A stretch of DNA of 64,000 bases from Bosea vestrisii (GCF_030144325.1 NZ_CP126307.1:2914001-2978000); one strand, 5' to 3'. Shown: positions 38,984 through 47,547, numbered from the stretch's first letter. A program made the numbers and translations. The notes: generated from the sequence alone by a model not told the origin.

Positions 38984-39742
38984 ATGGCGCCGCGGACATT
39001 CTGGAAGGGGTATCTGAAGCTGTCGCTCGTGACGTGCCCTGTGGCGATGATGCCGGCTCGCTCCGAGAGCGAGAAGGTGCGGTTCCACACGCTCAACCGC
39101 AAGACGGGAAACCGGATCCAGAGCCGGTTCGTCGATGCGGTTACTGGCAAGCCCGTTACCGATGACGACGAGGTCAAAGGTTATCCCAAGGGTGACGACG
39201 AATACGTCATGCTGGAAGATGACGAGCTCGATGCCGTGGCGTTGGAGAGCACCCGGACGATCGATATCGAGACCTTCGCACCCCGCTCCTCGGTCGGCTG
39301 GATCTGGTACGACACGCCGCACTATCTCGTGCCGGATGCCAAGGTCGGCGAAGAAGCCTTCTCGGTCATTCGCGAGGCGATGAAACGAACCAACACGGTC
39401 GGGATTTCGCGCGTGGTTCTGTATCGTCGCGAGCGGGCCGTGCTCCTTGACGCCCGCGACAACGGCATCGTGCTGTGGACGCTGCGCTATGGTGACGAGG
39501 TCAGGCCGGAGAAGGATTATTTCGGTGGGATCGAAAAGTCCGAGCCGGACGCGGACTTGCGGCCCCTGATGGACAAGCTGATCAAGACGCGCACCAAGGA
39601 CTGGTCGCCGGAGCTTGCCACCGATCCCGTGCAGGCCGAATTGCTCAGCATCATCAAGGCCAAACAAAGGGCCGCAAACCCGCAAAGGCGGCGCCCCGTC
39701 AAGCCACGGAAGGCAACGTCATCAGCATCATGGATGCACTAA
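38984..39742 (+). CDS. ku: Ku protein 1, C-terminus frameshifted
   Basis: The 252-residue frame (GTG 38978 is an alternative start) has the bacterial Ku core: FWKGYLKLSLVTCPVAM, FHTLNRKTGNRIQSRFVD, EVKGYPKGDDEYVMLEDDE, ISRVVLYRRERAVLL. It forms a homodimer ring that threads onto broken ends and recruits LigD. The last residues (SSASWMH) are out of frame: the +1 frame reads GNVISIMDALKKSLEPRRK and stops at 39771. This matches the C-terminal motif of Ku2 (VVNLLDALRQSAK). A missing G near 39710 explains it. The protein would keep the core but lose that conserved tail. Confidence 0.9.
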   Translation: MAPRTFWKGYLKLSLVTCPVAMMPARSESEKVRFHTLNRKTGNRIQSRFVDAVTGKPVTDDDEVKGYPKGDDEYVMLEDDELDAVALESTRTIDIETFAPRSSVGWIWYDTPHYLVPDAKVGEEAFSVIREAMKRTNTVGISRVVLYRRERAVLLDARDNGIVLWTLRYGDEVRPEKDYFGGIEKSEPDADLRPLMDKLIKTRTKDWSPELATDPVQAELLSIIKAKQRAANPQRRRPVKPRKATSSASWMH

Positions 39743-39801
39743 AGAAGAGTCTCGAGCCCAGGCGCAAGTAAACGGCGCGCAAGTAATCAACGCGGACGCG
39801 A

Positions 39802-40644
39802 TCAACCCGCTTTTTTCCGCAGCGCCTGTTTCGTGGCAGCAGGCTTCGACTTCGCTGCGGCCTTACTGCCTGTCCCTTTCGCGCTCTGGCGCAGCGCATC
39901 CAGCAGGTTGACGACCTTGGTCGGCTCTGGCCGTTTCTGCGGCTTGAGCTTGCGCCCTTCGATCTTCGCCTGGACGAGCTCGGCCAAAGCGGATTCATAG
40001 CGATCGTCGAACGATTTCGGATCGAACTCCCCGGCCTTCGTCTTGATGATGTGCTCTGCGAGTTCGAGCATCTCGTCATCGATCTTGATGGCCGGAACAT
40101 CGCTGAATGCGTCCTCGGCCGAGCGCACCTCGTAGTCGAAGTTCAGCGTCGTCGCGATCAAGCCATCGCCATGCGGCCGGATCAGGATCGAGCGCATCCT
40201 GCGGAAGATGACCGTCCGGGCGAGGGCGGCCGACTTTTGGCCCTTCATCCCCTCGCGGATCAGCGCGAAGGCGTCCGACGCGATAGGCGTGCTCGGCGAG
40301 ACGTAGTAGGGCTTGTCGAAGAAGATGTCGTCGATCTCGTCGCACGGCAGGAAGGTCTCGACGGTGAGAGTCTTGTCGCTTTCGGGAATGGCGGCGGCGA
40401 TCTCTTCAGGTTCGAGGATGACGTAGTCGCCATCGCCCTTGTCATAGCCTTTGACCTGATCCTCGGTTTCCACGGGCTTGCCAGAGACCTCGTCGATGAA
40501 CTGGCGGTGGACGCGGTTGCCGGTCTTGCGGTTGAGGGTATGGAACGAGATTCGCTCCGCCGTCGACGCCGCCGTGTACAGCGATACAGGACAGGTCACC
40601 TCGGCGATCTTCAGGACGCCCTTCCAGACAGCACGCGGAGCCAT
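39802..40644 (-). CDS. ku: Ku protein 2
   Basis: A 280-residue second Ku, convergent with ku1. Core motifs: VWKGVLKIAEVTCPVSLYTA, FHTLNRKTGNRVHRQFIDEV, QVKGYDKGDGDYVILEPEEI, ARTVIFRRMRSILIRPHGDG. The C-terminal extension contains KVVNLLDALRQSAKG followed by a Lys/Ala-rich tail (about 20 residues), the kind of basic tail that binds DNA or LigD in bacterial Ku. Identity to Ku1 is moderate, so they are old paralogues, perhaps forming different dimers. It is driven by the leftward half of a bidirectional stress promoter. Confidence 0.93.
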   Translation of the reverse strand: MAPRAVWKGVLKIAEVTCPVSLYTAASTAERISFHTLNRKTGNRVHRQFIDEVSGKPVETEDQVKGYDKGDGDYVILEPEEIAAAIPESDKTLTVETFLPCDEIDDIFFDKPYYVSPSTPIASDAFALIREGMKGQKSAALARTVIFRRMRSILIRPHGDGLIATTLNFDYEVRSAEDAFSDVPAIKIDDEMLELAEHIIKTKAGEFDPKSFDDRYESALAELVQAKIEGRKLKPQKRPEPTKVVNLLDALRQSAKGTGSKAAAKSKPAATKQALRKKAG

Positions 40645-40685
40645 GGATCTTCCCCCAGGATGCGTCGGTGACGCTTGATGTGCGA

Positions 40686-40713
40686 GGAACTAGGTGGCGA
40701 TGCCGATGGTTCC
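40686..40713. promoter_or_regulatory. Bidirectional EcfG-type promoter between ku2 and the 95-aa gene
   Basis: Plus strand: GGAAC (40686-40690), 17 bases, GGTT (40708-40711). Minus strand: GGAAC (40713-40709), 17 bases, AGTT (40691-40688). It has the same overlapping dyad arrangement as at 33076-33103. ku2 starts 43 bases to the left and the small gene 33 bases to the right. Confidence 0.7.
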
Positions 40714-40745
40714 AGGAAAGCGCTAACCTGCAGGGGGGCAGTCCG

Positions 40746-41033
40746 ATGTCGAACGAAGATGCCGTCATCGCCAAGGCACTAAATGCCGGACTGCGCCGGC
40801 TCCTCGTGGCGGCTTTCATCCATGAGCGAGAAACCGCATCGGGTCATGGGCAGCTTCGGGGGCTGCAGGATGCCTTCACACGCGAAATTGCCCGTCTCGC
40901 CATGCGCGGCACGACAGAGGACGGCGAGGACGTCGAGCTGACGGCGGCCGTCAGGAAGGGGCTCAGGCTGTTTGTCGAAACAGCTTATCGCGAGGCTGCG
41001 GACCGTCGAACCCCTCCCGCGAAGATTCAGTGA
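40746..41033 (+). CDS. Small helical protein divergent from ku2
   Basis: A 95-residue protein (MSNEDAVIAKALNAGLRRLL, VAAFIHERETASGHGQLRGL, DVELTAAVRKGLRLFVETAY) predicted to be mostly helical, cytoplasmic, without cysteines. Not recognised. It shares a dyad promoter with ku2, so it should be induced together with it. That makes it a candidate accessory factor of end joining or another stress protein. Confidence 0.65.
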   Translation: MSNEDAVIAKALNAGLRRLLVAAFIHERETASGHGQLRGLQDAFTREIARLAMRGTTEDGEDVELTAAVRKGLRLFVETAYREAADRRTPPAKIQ

Positions 41034-41231
41034 GGCCGGGCTATCGCCTGATAGCGTTGCTGCCCAACCGGCTTTTCGATCGGCACCCAGAATGTGTGGG
41101 CCACCCCAATGGCGAGACGGCGCCCTTCAGCCGGCCAGGCCGCGAGCACCGCATTGCGTAGTTGCACAGATCCCTCCACGCCGCGATTGTAGCGACGAAG
41201 TCGAGCAGGACCGAAGCAGGGGCGGCGCTCC

Positions 41232-42085
41232 TCACAGGATCGGCTTGCCGCCGGTCACGGCAATCGTGGCGCCCGACACATAGCTCGACAGCGGGTCGGC
41301 CAGCATGACGTAGGCGGTGGCGAGTTCCGCGGGCTGTCCGGGTCGCTTCATCGGCACCTGGTTGCCGAAGTTCGCGACGGTATCGGCCGGCATCGTCGAG
41401 GGGATCAGCGGCGTCCAGATCGGCCCTGGCGCGACAGCATTCGCACGAATGCCTTTCGCAGCCAGCATCTGTGCCAATCCCCCGGTGAAGTTCTGGATTG
41501 CGCCCTTCGTCGTGGCGTAGGGCAGTAGCGTCGGGTTGGGCATGTCCGAGTTGACCGAGGCCTTGTTGATGATGGCACTGCCCGGCGGCATGTGTGCTAC
41601 GGCCGCCTTCGTCAGATAGAACATCGCGTGGATATTCACGGCGAAGGTCAGCTGCCATTCGTCGTCGCTGATATCTGCGATGTCCTCGAAAGTGGCCTGA
41701 TGGGCGGCATTGTTCACGAGGATGTCGATCCCCAAATCCGAAACGGTCTGCTGGACGAGCTTGCGGCAATACTCGGGTGACTGGATGTCGCCCGGTACGA
41801 GCACAGCCTTCCGCCCGGCTTTTTCCACCCAGCGCGCCGTGTCGCGCGCGTCCTCGTCCTCGTCGCGATAGGAGATCAGGACGTCGGCCCCCTCACGGGC
41901 GAAGGCGATCGCCACCGCACCCCCGATCCCGCTGTCGCCTCCGGTGATGAGTGCACGTTTGCCTGGAGGCGACCGGATCCTCGATAGCTCTCCTCGCCGT
42001 GATCGGGGCTAGGATCCATTGCAGCGGTTTGGCCCGGCATGGATTGCTGTTGTTCCGGAAAGGGAGGCTTCGGATAATCGGTCAT
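41232..42085 (-). CDS. SDR-family oxidoreductase (YghA-like), frameshifted near 41963
   Basis: From ATG 42085 behind GGAG, the first 41 residues (MTDYPKPPFPEQQQSMPGQT, then SYRGSGRLQ) are the typical Pro/Gln-rich leader of this subfamily. The frame then slips. In the other frame GKRALITGGDSGIGGAVAIA (Rossmann glycine motif), LGIDILVNNAA, INKASVN, LLPYATTKGA (catalytic Tyr-x3-Lys) and GATIAVTGGKPIL follow to 41232. One G missing at 41961-41965 restores GRLQGKRALI. The joined protein has about 284 residues and would reduce a carbonyl or oxidise an alcohol with NAD(P). Members of this subgroup are often in stress regulons. Confidence 0.87.
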
Positions 42086-42193
42086 CGCGGGATCTCCGTT
42101 TCGATATCTGTCGCCATCGAAATGCGGTTTCCTTCGGGTGGATCCACGAGAAATCACCAAGCCACCGGAAGAGCCGGAAAACTGAGGTGAACC

Positions 42194-42464
42194 ATGGCGA
42201 GCGGTTGGGCTCCGGATGGAGCCGTTCAAGACCAGATCGACGACAGCATCAGCATCACTGATGCGGTGCGTCTACCGAGGGCGCGCCTACCGACCGGGCC
42301 GGGCGAAATCTATTGTCAGGATTGCGGCGACGAAATCCCGGAGGCTTGACGCAGGGCGATGCCGGGCGCGCGCACCTGCGTTGTCTGTCAGTCTGGCCAC
42401 GATGCAAAGCCCGTCATAAGCGGATTCAATCGTCGTGGCAGCAAAGGACAGCCAGCTCAAGTGA
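42194..42464 (+). pseudogene. DksA/TraR-type zinc-finger protein (YbiI-like) with internal stop
   Basis: MASGWAPDGAVQDQIDDSI through YCQDCGDEIPEA matches the YbiI/TraR family start to end. At 42350-42352 the frame has TGA where a CGA (Arg) is expected (EA-R-RRAMPGARTCVVCQSGHD continues in the same frame). A one-base insertion near the end (AAAGGAC for AAAGAC) then hides the usual tail GSKDSQLK, whose stop lies at 42462-42464. Both CxxC pairs are present. A nonsense change plus an indel makes decay more likely than sequencing error. Confidence 0.8.
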
Positions 42465-42581
42465 TCAATGTCGGTCGCTGCCTGTCACCGCGGTTGGGAG
42501 TCGGGCTGAAGCAGCGGTGTGCCGATCAGCTCCTGCGTCACGCTGCATCGCGATATCCTGGGCCTTTCATCTTGAGCCTCG

Positions 42582-42606
42582 GGAACTCCTCCCCCACGCT
42601 TTCGTT
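42582..42606 (+). promoter_or_regulatory. EcfG-type promoter of the 81-aa gene
   Basis: GGAAC (42582-42586), 16 bases, CGTT (42603-42606), 50 bases before the ATG at 42657. Confidence 0.7.
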
Positions 42607-42656
42607 GCCGAGATGACGGCAATCGTCGTCGTCATGAGCGATGAGGAAGTGTTTCG

Positions 42657-42902
42657 ATGAATATCGAGGATAAGGCCGAATATGATGCGGCGGCCATACG
42701 CGCCAATGCGATCAGCGATGCACCTGAAGGGACTCCCGAGGCGCGCGAGCTCGCCAGGCTGGTTGCGGCCATTCGCGCGTGGGACGAAGCCCACAAGGGT
42801 GAGCAGTCTCACGGTCCCGAGCCAGTGTCGGGCCTAACCCGTCCCGATGACCTGTCGGTGTCGGGGCTGCCGGGCAATCTCGGAAAACTGCACTTGGACT
42901 GA
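42657..42902 (+). CDS. Small acidic hypothetical protein (81 aa)
   Basis: Begins MNIEDKAEYDAAAIRANAIS and includes PEARELARLVAAIRAWDEAH, a probable helix, then a Pro/Gly-rich tail. No membrane segment or signal. Not recognised. A consensus stress promoter in front argues that it is real. Confidence 0.6.
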   Translation: MNIEDKAEYDAAAIRANAISDAPEGTPEARELARLVAAIRAWDEAHKGEQSHGPEPVSGLTRPDDLSVSGLPGNLGKLHLD

Positions 42903-43021
42903 GCAGCGCCCCTAAGGATTGCGGTAGAAACCAGTATACGTTCAGCTCGCTTGGCTGCGGTCGGGCGTGGACTTTTCGAACAGGTCGTAGCCGTGGCAGA
43001 CATTCTTGCGTGTTGGCTCTG

Positions 43022-43606
43022 ATGACATCCGGCCATCTCGACGACTGCCGGCCGATTCTTCTCCCAATCGAATTCTTCGATCGCGCGGCACCGGAGCTTG
43101 CAATCCGTTTGATTGGGGTCTCGATGTTCGTCGCCGGGGTCGGGGGCGTGATCGTTGAAACCGAGGCCTACACGCGCGACGACCCGGCTTCACACAGCTT
43201 TCGCGGGCCGACTTTGCGCAACGCCGCGATGTTCGGCCATGCCGGGACAGCATATGTCTATCGGTCATACGGCCTTCATTGGTGTTTCAACATCGTGGCC
43301 CGAGGCGGCGGCGCCGTCCTGCTCCGTGCCCTCGAACCTACCGCCGGTTTGGATATCATGCTCGAAAGGCGCGGTGGAGCATCGCCGTTGTGCAGCGGTC
43401 CCGGCCGGCTGGCTCAAGCGCTAGCCATCGACGCCAGCTTTGACGCTCTGCCGGTCTATCAGGAGCCCTTCAAGCTCAGTGATCGAACCTGTGAACCTGA
43501 TGTCGCTGTGGGTCCGCGGATCGGGATCAGCCAGGCCCGTGAAAAGCCATGGCGTTTTGGCCTTCAGGGCTCCCCTCAATTGAGCAGGCGCTTTCCCCTT
43601 CGATAG
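43022..43606 (+). CDS. mpg: DNA-3-methyladenine glycosylase (AAG/MPG family)
   Basis: ATG 43022 (TTG 43010 possible) gives 194 residues. Family signatures: VGGVIVETEAYTRDDPASHS (catalytic Glu), RNAAMFGHAGTAYVYRSYGL and HWCFNIVARGGGAVLLRALE. The enzyme removes alkylated purines; exonuclease III encoded nearby would process the resulting abasic site. No stress promoter is visible directly upstream. The gene stands between the 81-aa gene and the convergent DUF763 gene. Confidence 0.93.
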   Translation: MTSGHLDDCRPILLPIEFFDRAAPELAIRLIGVSMFVAGVGGVIVETEAYTRDDPASHSFRGPTLRNAAMFGHAGTAYVYRSYGLHWCFNIVARGGGAVLLRALEPTAGLDIMLERRGGASPLCSGPGRLAQALAIDASFDALPVYQEPFKLSDRTCEPDVAVGPRIGISQAREKPWRFGLQGSPQLSRRFPLR

Positions 43607-43750
43607 GGTTTTGATCCGACACCCTCGATCTCGGCGGCTTTCGTCTCCATCACGGCCTAAGCGTCGACGGGCGCGTCGAGGCCATCTCACTTGGTGTTGG
43701 CGAGGTCATCTTCGCTGAGGAGCAGAACGCCTCGTGACATGCGCAAATGC

Positions 43751-45061
43751 TCAGGGCGTCTGAGCCTCCGCGCTCGCATGTCGCGCTGGGCGGATTTTCG
43801 GCGTCGCAGCCTGGGCAGTCTTGGGCTCCCGTTGCTCCCAACCAAAAACGCTCCGCCCGCCATACTCCGCCGAACGTCGGCGTTCCTCGGTCACATAATC
43901 GTCCAGTGTCGGGCCCATGGCGATACGCTCCAGCCTGCGACTCTCGCGGTCGAGTCGGACGATCGCGGCGAGGCGATCCTCCTCCCCGAGCTTGGCCCGA
44001 TCGACCGCAGATCTCAGCACTGTGATCGTCTGGTCGTAGACCTTGGTCGGCACGGCGAAAGGGTGACGGTCCTTGCCGCCATGCGCGAGCGAGAAGCGCG
44101 CCGGATCGGCGAAGCGGCACGGCGCGCCATGAACCACCTCGGCCACCATTGCAAGTGAGCGCACGGTGCGGGCCCCGACGCCGGGCACGAGAAGCAGGTC
44201 CGAGAAGTCAGCCGGGGCGCAGTCGGCCGCTGCAGCGAGCGCTCCATGAAGACGCCGCGCGATCACATCCTTGGGCCGGACATCGTGATGCACCGGCATC
44301 ACCAGATGGGGCAGGGCGAGTTGCGCTGGCGAGAGGGCAGGCGGGACGCGGTCGCGTTCCAGCGCAGCGAACTCCCTGACGATGGCGTCGGGCCCGATCT
44401 CGCACAGCATTGCGACCTGGCCCTGTCGTGAAGAGGCCGCGCGCGCATCGGTCAGGTTGATGATCTCGCCCTGGTTTTTGCCGTCGATGGCAGCGTGGGG
44501 CGCCTCGACGAAGCTTCCGAGGCCTTCCGACTGCCAATGATAGCGGCGGGCGAGGCCGCCATCGCCGTTCATGCCCTGCTGCACCACGACCCATTGGCCA
44601 TCATCGGTGACGAAGAAGCCGTGCAGATAAAGGTCGAAACCGTCCTGCACGGCAGCGCTGTCGACCTTGGCGACGAGGCGGCTTGCTTTGGCCAAGGCGT
44701 GTCCATCGAAGCCGACTTGGGCACCGATCCGCTCCAGCTCGGTGGGCGTCTGCCGGGAATGCCTGCCTCGCCCACCGCAGACATGCAAGCCGAGCTCGCC
44801 CGCGAGCGGCGTCAGCCCGCGCTTCAGTGCCCCGATCACGCTCGTGGTGATGCCCGAAGAGTGCCAGTCCATGCCCATCACCGCGCCGAAGGATTGGAAC
44901 CAGAACGGATGCGCCAGACGCCGCAGCAACTCGTCACGGCCATAGTGATGGATAATCGCTTCGCAGATGACGGCGCCGAGACTGGTCATGCGCTGGGCGA
45001 GCCAGGCCGGCACACGGCCGTAGTGCAAAGGCAGATCGGCACTGCCGGAGCGACGCGTCAT
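43751..45061 (-). CDS. DUF763 protein with helix-hairpin-helix motif
   Basis: ATG 45061 gives 436 residues (the frame is open to 45121). The N-terminal two-thirds match DUF763: SADLPLHYGRVPAWLAQRM, HPFWFQSFGAVMGMDWHSSG, KVDSAAVQDGFDLYLHGFFV, QQGMNGDGGLARRYHW. Near residue 300 a helix-hairpin-helix DNA-binding motif is clear (LLLVPGVGARTVRSLAMVAE). The function is unknown in the literature I know. The HhH element and the position among Ku, LigD, AAG and exonuclease III genes suggest a DNA-related role. It is convergent with mpg. Confidence 0.85.
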   Translation of the reverse strand: MTRRSGSADLPLHYGRVPAWLAQRMTSLGAVICEAIIHHYGRDELLRRLAHPFWFQSFGAVMGMDWHSSGITTSVIGALKRGLTPLAGELGLHVCGGRGRHSRQTPTELERIGAQVGFDGHALAKASRLVAKVDSAAVQDGFDLYLHGFFVTDDGQWVVVQQGMNGDGGLARRYHWQSEGLGSFVEAPHAAIDGKNQGEIINLTDARAASSRQGQVAMLCEIGPDAIVREFAALERDRVPPALSPAQLALPHLVMPVHHDVRPKDVIARRLHGALAAAADCAPADFSDLLLVPGVGARTVRSLAMVAEVVHGAPCRFADPARFSLAHGGKDRHPFAVPTKVYDQTITVLRSAVDRAKLGEEDRLAAIVRLDRESRRLERIAMGPTLDDYVTEERRRSAEYGGRSVFGWEQREPKTAQAATPKIRPARHASAEAQTP

Positions 45062-45251
45062 GCCGGGCTCTCGCGAACGAAACGGGAACTTTACATAGCG
45101 CGATACGGCCGATGCTGCCAAGTGGAAGCATCATCGCTGCCGCCCCGTCAATTGCGGGCTCGGCGCACCGCCACCCCGAATTCATGAAGGAGGCGGCGAC
45201 ATGAAGCCGATGACGGCGAAAGGTGCAGGGCCTGTCCGAGCCGATCCCGCG

Positions 45252-45276
45252 GGAACGCCTCCGCAATTGGCTTGTT
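45252..45276 (+). promoter_or_regulatory. EcfG-type promoter of the DUF3008 gene
   Basis: GGAAC (45252-45256), 16 bases, TGTT (45273-45276), about 43 bases before the ATG at 45319. Confidence 0.62.
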
Positions 45277-45318
45277 TAGGAGGTGCCGCTTTGGAAAGGC
45301 GCTAGCTAGGAGATGGAC

Positions 45319-45507
45319 ATGCCAGCAAAATCAGCAGCTCAGCAAAAGGCGGCAGGCGCCGCCTTGGCCGCCAAGCGCGGCGACATTAAGAAAAGCGAAC
45401 TCAAGGGTGCTTCCAAATCGATGGAGAAATCGATGAACGAACGCGAATTCGACGATCTCGCCTCGACCAAACGCAAGGGCAAGCCCGAGCATGTGTCAAA
45501 GTCGTGA
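45319..45507 (+). CDS. DUF3008 small basic protein
   Basis: A 62-residue Lys/Ala-rich protein (MPAKSAAQQKAAGAALAAKR, then GASKSMEKSMNEREFDDLAS). It matches DUF3008, small proteins of unknown function widespread in alphaproteobacterial stress regulons. ATG 45319 is favoured over ATG 45313 by spacing from CTAGGAG. Preceded by a stress promoter. Confidence 0.85.
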   Translation: MPAKSAAQQKAAGAALAAKRGDIKKSELKGASKSMEKSMNEREFDDLASTKRKGKPEHVSKS

Positions 45508-45887
45508 GTGGTCTTTCGGCTGCGACCGCAGCTCAATAGCCGCAAGTGAGCGTCGCCCCGTCATTGCATCGTCCTCGATCACGAGGACTACATTTTCCGC
45601 CACGACGACATCTTCGTGACGCCGGTCATCTCGGCTGAAGCCGACGCGGTTTTGGCCAAGGTCCAAGGGATGACGTCGCACCTAGTTCCAACAAAGTGCC
45701 CGCCGAGCGGCGCTCGGCTGGCACTCTGTCGCCACGAATCAGGCGGCCTTTGCTTTGGCTACGCCGCCAAGTTGGTCGACGAGCTGATCTTCGTCAGCAG
45801 TTCGTCCGTCTTGGTCTCCTCCGCAAGTGTGCGAGGTATTGCTGGGCGAGATTGAGCGCATTTAGCCTCACGTTTCATAAACTCCCT
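45508..45887. other. Degenerate interval between DUF3008 and the diguanylate cyclase
   Basis: No intact gene. It contains the DUF892 remnant listed separately. On the minus strand around 45570-45600 it also reads ENVVLVIEDDAM, which resembles the start of a receiver domain and may be a second decayed fragment. Confidence 0.45.
45739..45835 (-). pseudogene. C-terminal remnant of a second DUF892 gene
   Basis: Minus strand reads LAEETKTDELLTKISSSTN in one frame and VAKAKAA-stop in another. This matches the end of the intact DUF892 protein at 49712-50221 (LAEETKTDELLTKISTSTNA, then VPKAKAA). The matching DNA is closely similar over about 90 bases. Only the last 30 codons survive, with one frameshift. 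Confidence 0.75.
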
Positions 45888-47003
45888 CTAGGCGACGCTC
45901 CGGAGCTGAGCGAACATCGCGCGGCCCTTGCCGGCCCGCTTGGCGGCGTAGAGTGCCTCGTCAGCGGCACGGCGCAGAGTTTCGGGGTCGTGGTACCTGT
46001 CGCCGGCCGGCACAGTCTCGATGCCGACCGAAGTGCCCGCGTCAGCCGGCGATCCCAGCAGGATGTAGGGGTGCCCGACCCGCGCCACCACGCGCTCGGC
46101 CAGACTCCTTGCCTGTCCCGCGTCGGCGCCGGGAGCGATGATGGCGAACTCGTCGCCGCCCACCCTGGCGATGAGGTCGCCATCGCGCGTGACCGTCGCC
46201 AACCGATTGGCGACTTGGCGAAGGAGGTCGTCGCCGGCCGCGTGGCCGAGACGGTCGTTGACGGCCTTGAACCCGTCCAGGTCGAGCAGGAGGAGCGAGA
46301 ATGCCTTCTCGGAGGCAGCCGCCGTCGTCATGGCCTCGTCGAAAGCACGACGGTTGGCAATGCCAGTCAGGGCATCTTTGCGCGCGGCGAAATCGAGCTC
46401 GCGTTGGCCGATCAGGACGGCCTCCAACTGGCTGACGTTCCGGGCCGCAGCATCGTAGATGCTGAGGAGATAGAGGGTTAGCAGGAACGCCATTGACTGG
46501 AGCAGGTCGTCGCCGGTGAAGGCAAGGGCCGCGATGAGGATGCCAACGGCAAGGGTGCAGATCGCGCAACAGATCCAAAACCTCACGGCCCGCGAGCAGG
46601 CTCCGGAGCTGATGCCCATCGCCAACCCGACCGCCAGGATGTAGCCATCGGCGTACTCGGCATGGAAAATGCGGATTGTTAGCGCGGCGATCACGATCGT
46701 GAAGGTCAACGCGGCCGCCGCGTACCAGGTCTCCCAGCGCCGCGCCTGCGCAAGCGTAAGTTTCTCGGTCGGGCGTCGCTGAAAGGCCAAGACGCCGATG
46801 ACCCGCACGGTGCTCGTCACGACGGACGCTCCTACGATCGCCCACAAAGCAGGGTCGCCGGTACGGGTGGCCATGATCGTCGCGCCGACAATCACGCAGG
46901 CGGCGATGCACAGGATCTGCGCCAGCCCACCATAGAGGCGGCCGATGATCTCGATCTCGATGGATGGCGGCAAACCGTCTGTGCGGTTTCTGATGATGAG
47001 CAT
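45888..47003 (-). CDS. Membrane diguanylate cyclase (GGDEF)
   Basis: ATG 47003 follows GGGAGTGG; an ATG at 47030 lacks such support. The 371-residue protein has five to six hydrophobic helices in the first 190 residues (LAQILCIAACVIVGATIMA, LWAIVGASVVTSTVRVIGVL, FTIVIAALTIRI, ICTLAVGILIAALAF) and a GGDEF domain (KDALTGIANRRAFDEAM, LLDLDGFKAVNDRLGHAAGD, ARVGGDEFAII). The active motif is intact, so it should make c-di-GMP. It is divergent from the response-regulator gene at 47161. Confidence 0.9.
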   Translation of the reverse strand: MLIIRNRTDGLPPSIEIEIIGRLYGGLAQILCIAACVIVGATIMATRTGDPALWAIVGASVVTSTVRVIGVLAFQRRPTEKLTLAQARRWETWYAAAALTFTIVIAALTIRIFHAEYADGYILAVGLAMGISSGACSRAVRFWICCAICTLAVGILIAALAFTGDDLLQSMAFLLTLYLLSIYDAAARNVSQLEAVLIGQRELDFAARKDALTGIANRRAFDEAMTTAAASEKAFSLLLLDLDGFKAVNDRLGHAAGDDLLRQVANRLATVTRDGDLIARVGGDEFAIIAPGADAGQARSLAERVVARVGHPYILLGSPADAGTSVGIETVPAGDRYHDPETLRRAADEALYAAKRAGKGRAMFAQLRSVA

Positions 47004-47160
47004 GGTCCACTCCCATATGAGGAATGCCACCGACCGATGTACGAAAGGCGGTGGATTTCATTCAAATGCCGGCGACGCCTTTGGGCGGGGGTACAGCCCC
47101 CACGACTGGCGCATCGCTCCGATCGCGGGCATTATCCACGTCTCGGCTGGGGACGAAAAA

Positions 47161-47547
47161 ATGGAAGCGCCGCAAGGTGCCAGGGTGCTCGTCCTGGAGG
47201 ACGAGGCCATCATCGCCATCGACGTAGAGAACATCCTGACCGAGGCGGGCTTGTCCGTGGCCGGGACGCTCGGGTCGTGCGCGGATGCCTTGAAGTGGCT
47301 GGACGCTAACGACGCCGAGGTCGCGCTCCTCGACATGCATCTTTTGGACGGTTCGTGCGAGCCGGTGGCGCGGCGGCTGGCCGAGAAGGGCATCCCGTTC
47401 GTGGTCTTCTCAGGCGATTCGGAAACCGACGAGACGCTCGACCCTATCTTCAGAACCGGCATCTGGCTGGAGAAACCGGCGCCCGCCGACAGGATCGTCG
47501 CGGCGGTGAGAGCGGCGCTAGTTGATGGCATGAAGCGCGTCGAGTAG
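47161..47547 (+). CDS. Single-domain response regulator (receiver only)
   Basis: A 128-residue receiver (VLVLEDEAIIAIDVENILTE, phosphoacceptor in VALLDMHLLDG, WLEKPAPADRIVAAVRAAL with the conserved Lys). No output domain. Its start, ATG 47161, is the first good one; the frame is open farther upstream. Its 3' end overlaps that of the convergent regulator at 47518-47871 by 30 bases. Such stand-alone receivers often act as phosphate sinks or in HWE/HisKA_2 kinase relays, and such a kinase is encoded at 48378-49541. Confidence 0.9.
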   Translation: MEAPQGARVLVLEDEAIIAIDVENILTEAGLSVAGTLGSCADALKWLDANDAEVALLDMHLLDGSCEPVARRLAEKGIPFVVFSGDSETDETLDPIFRTGIWLEKPAPADRIVAAVRAALVDGMKRVE

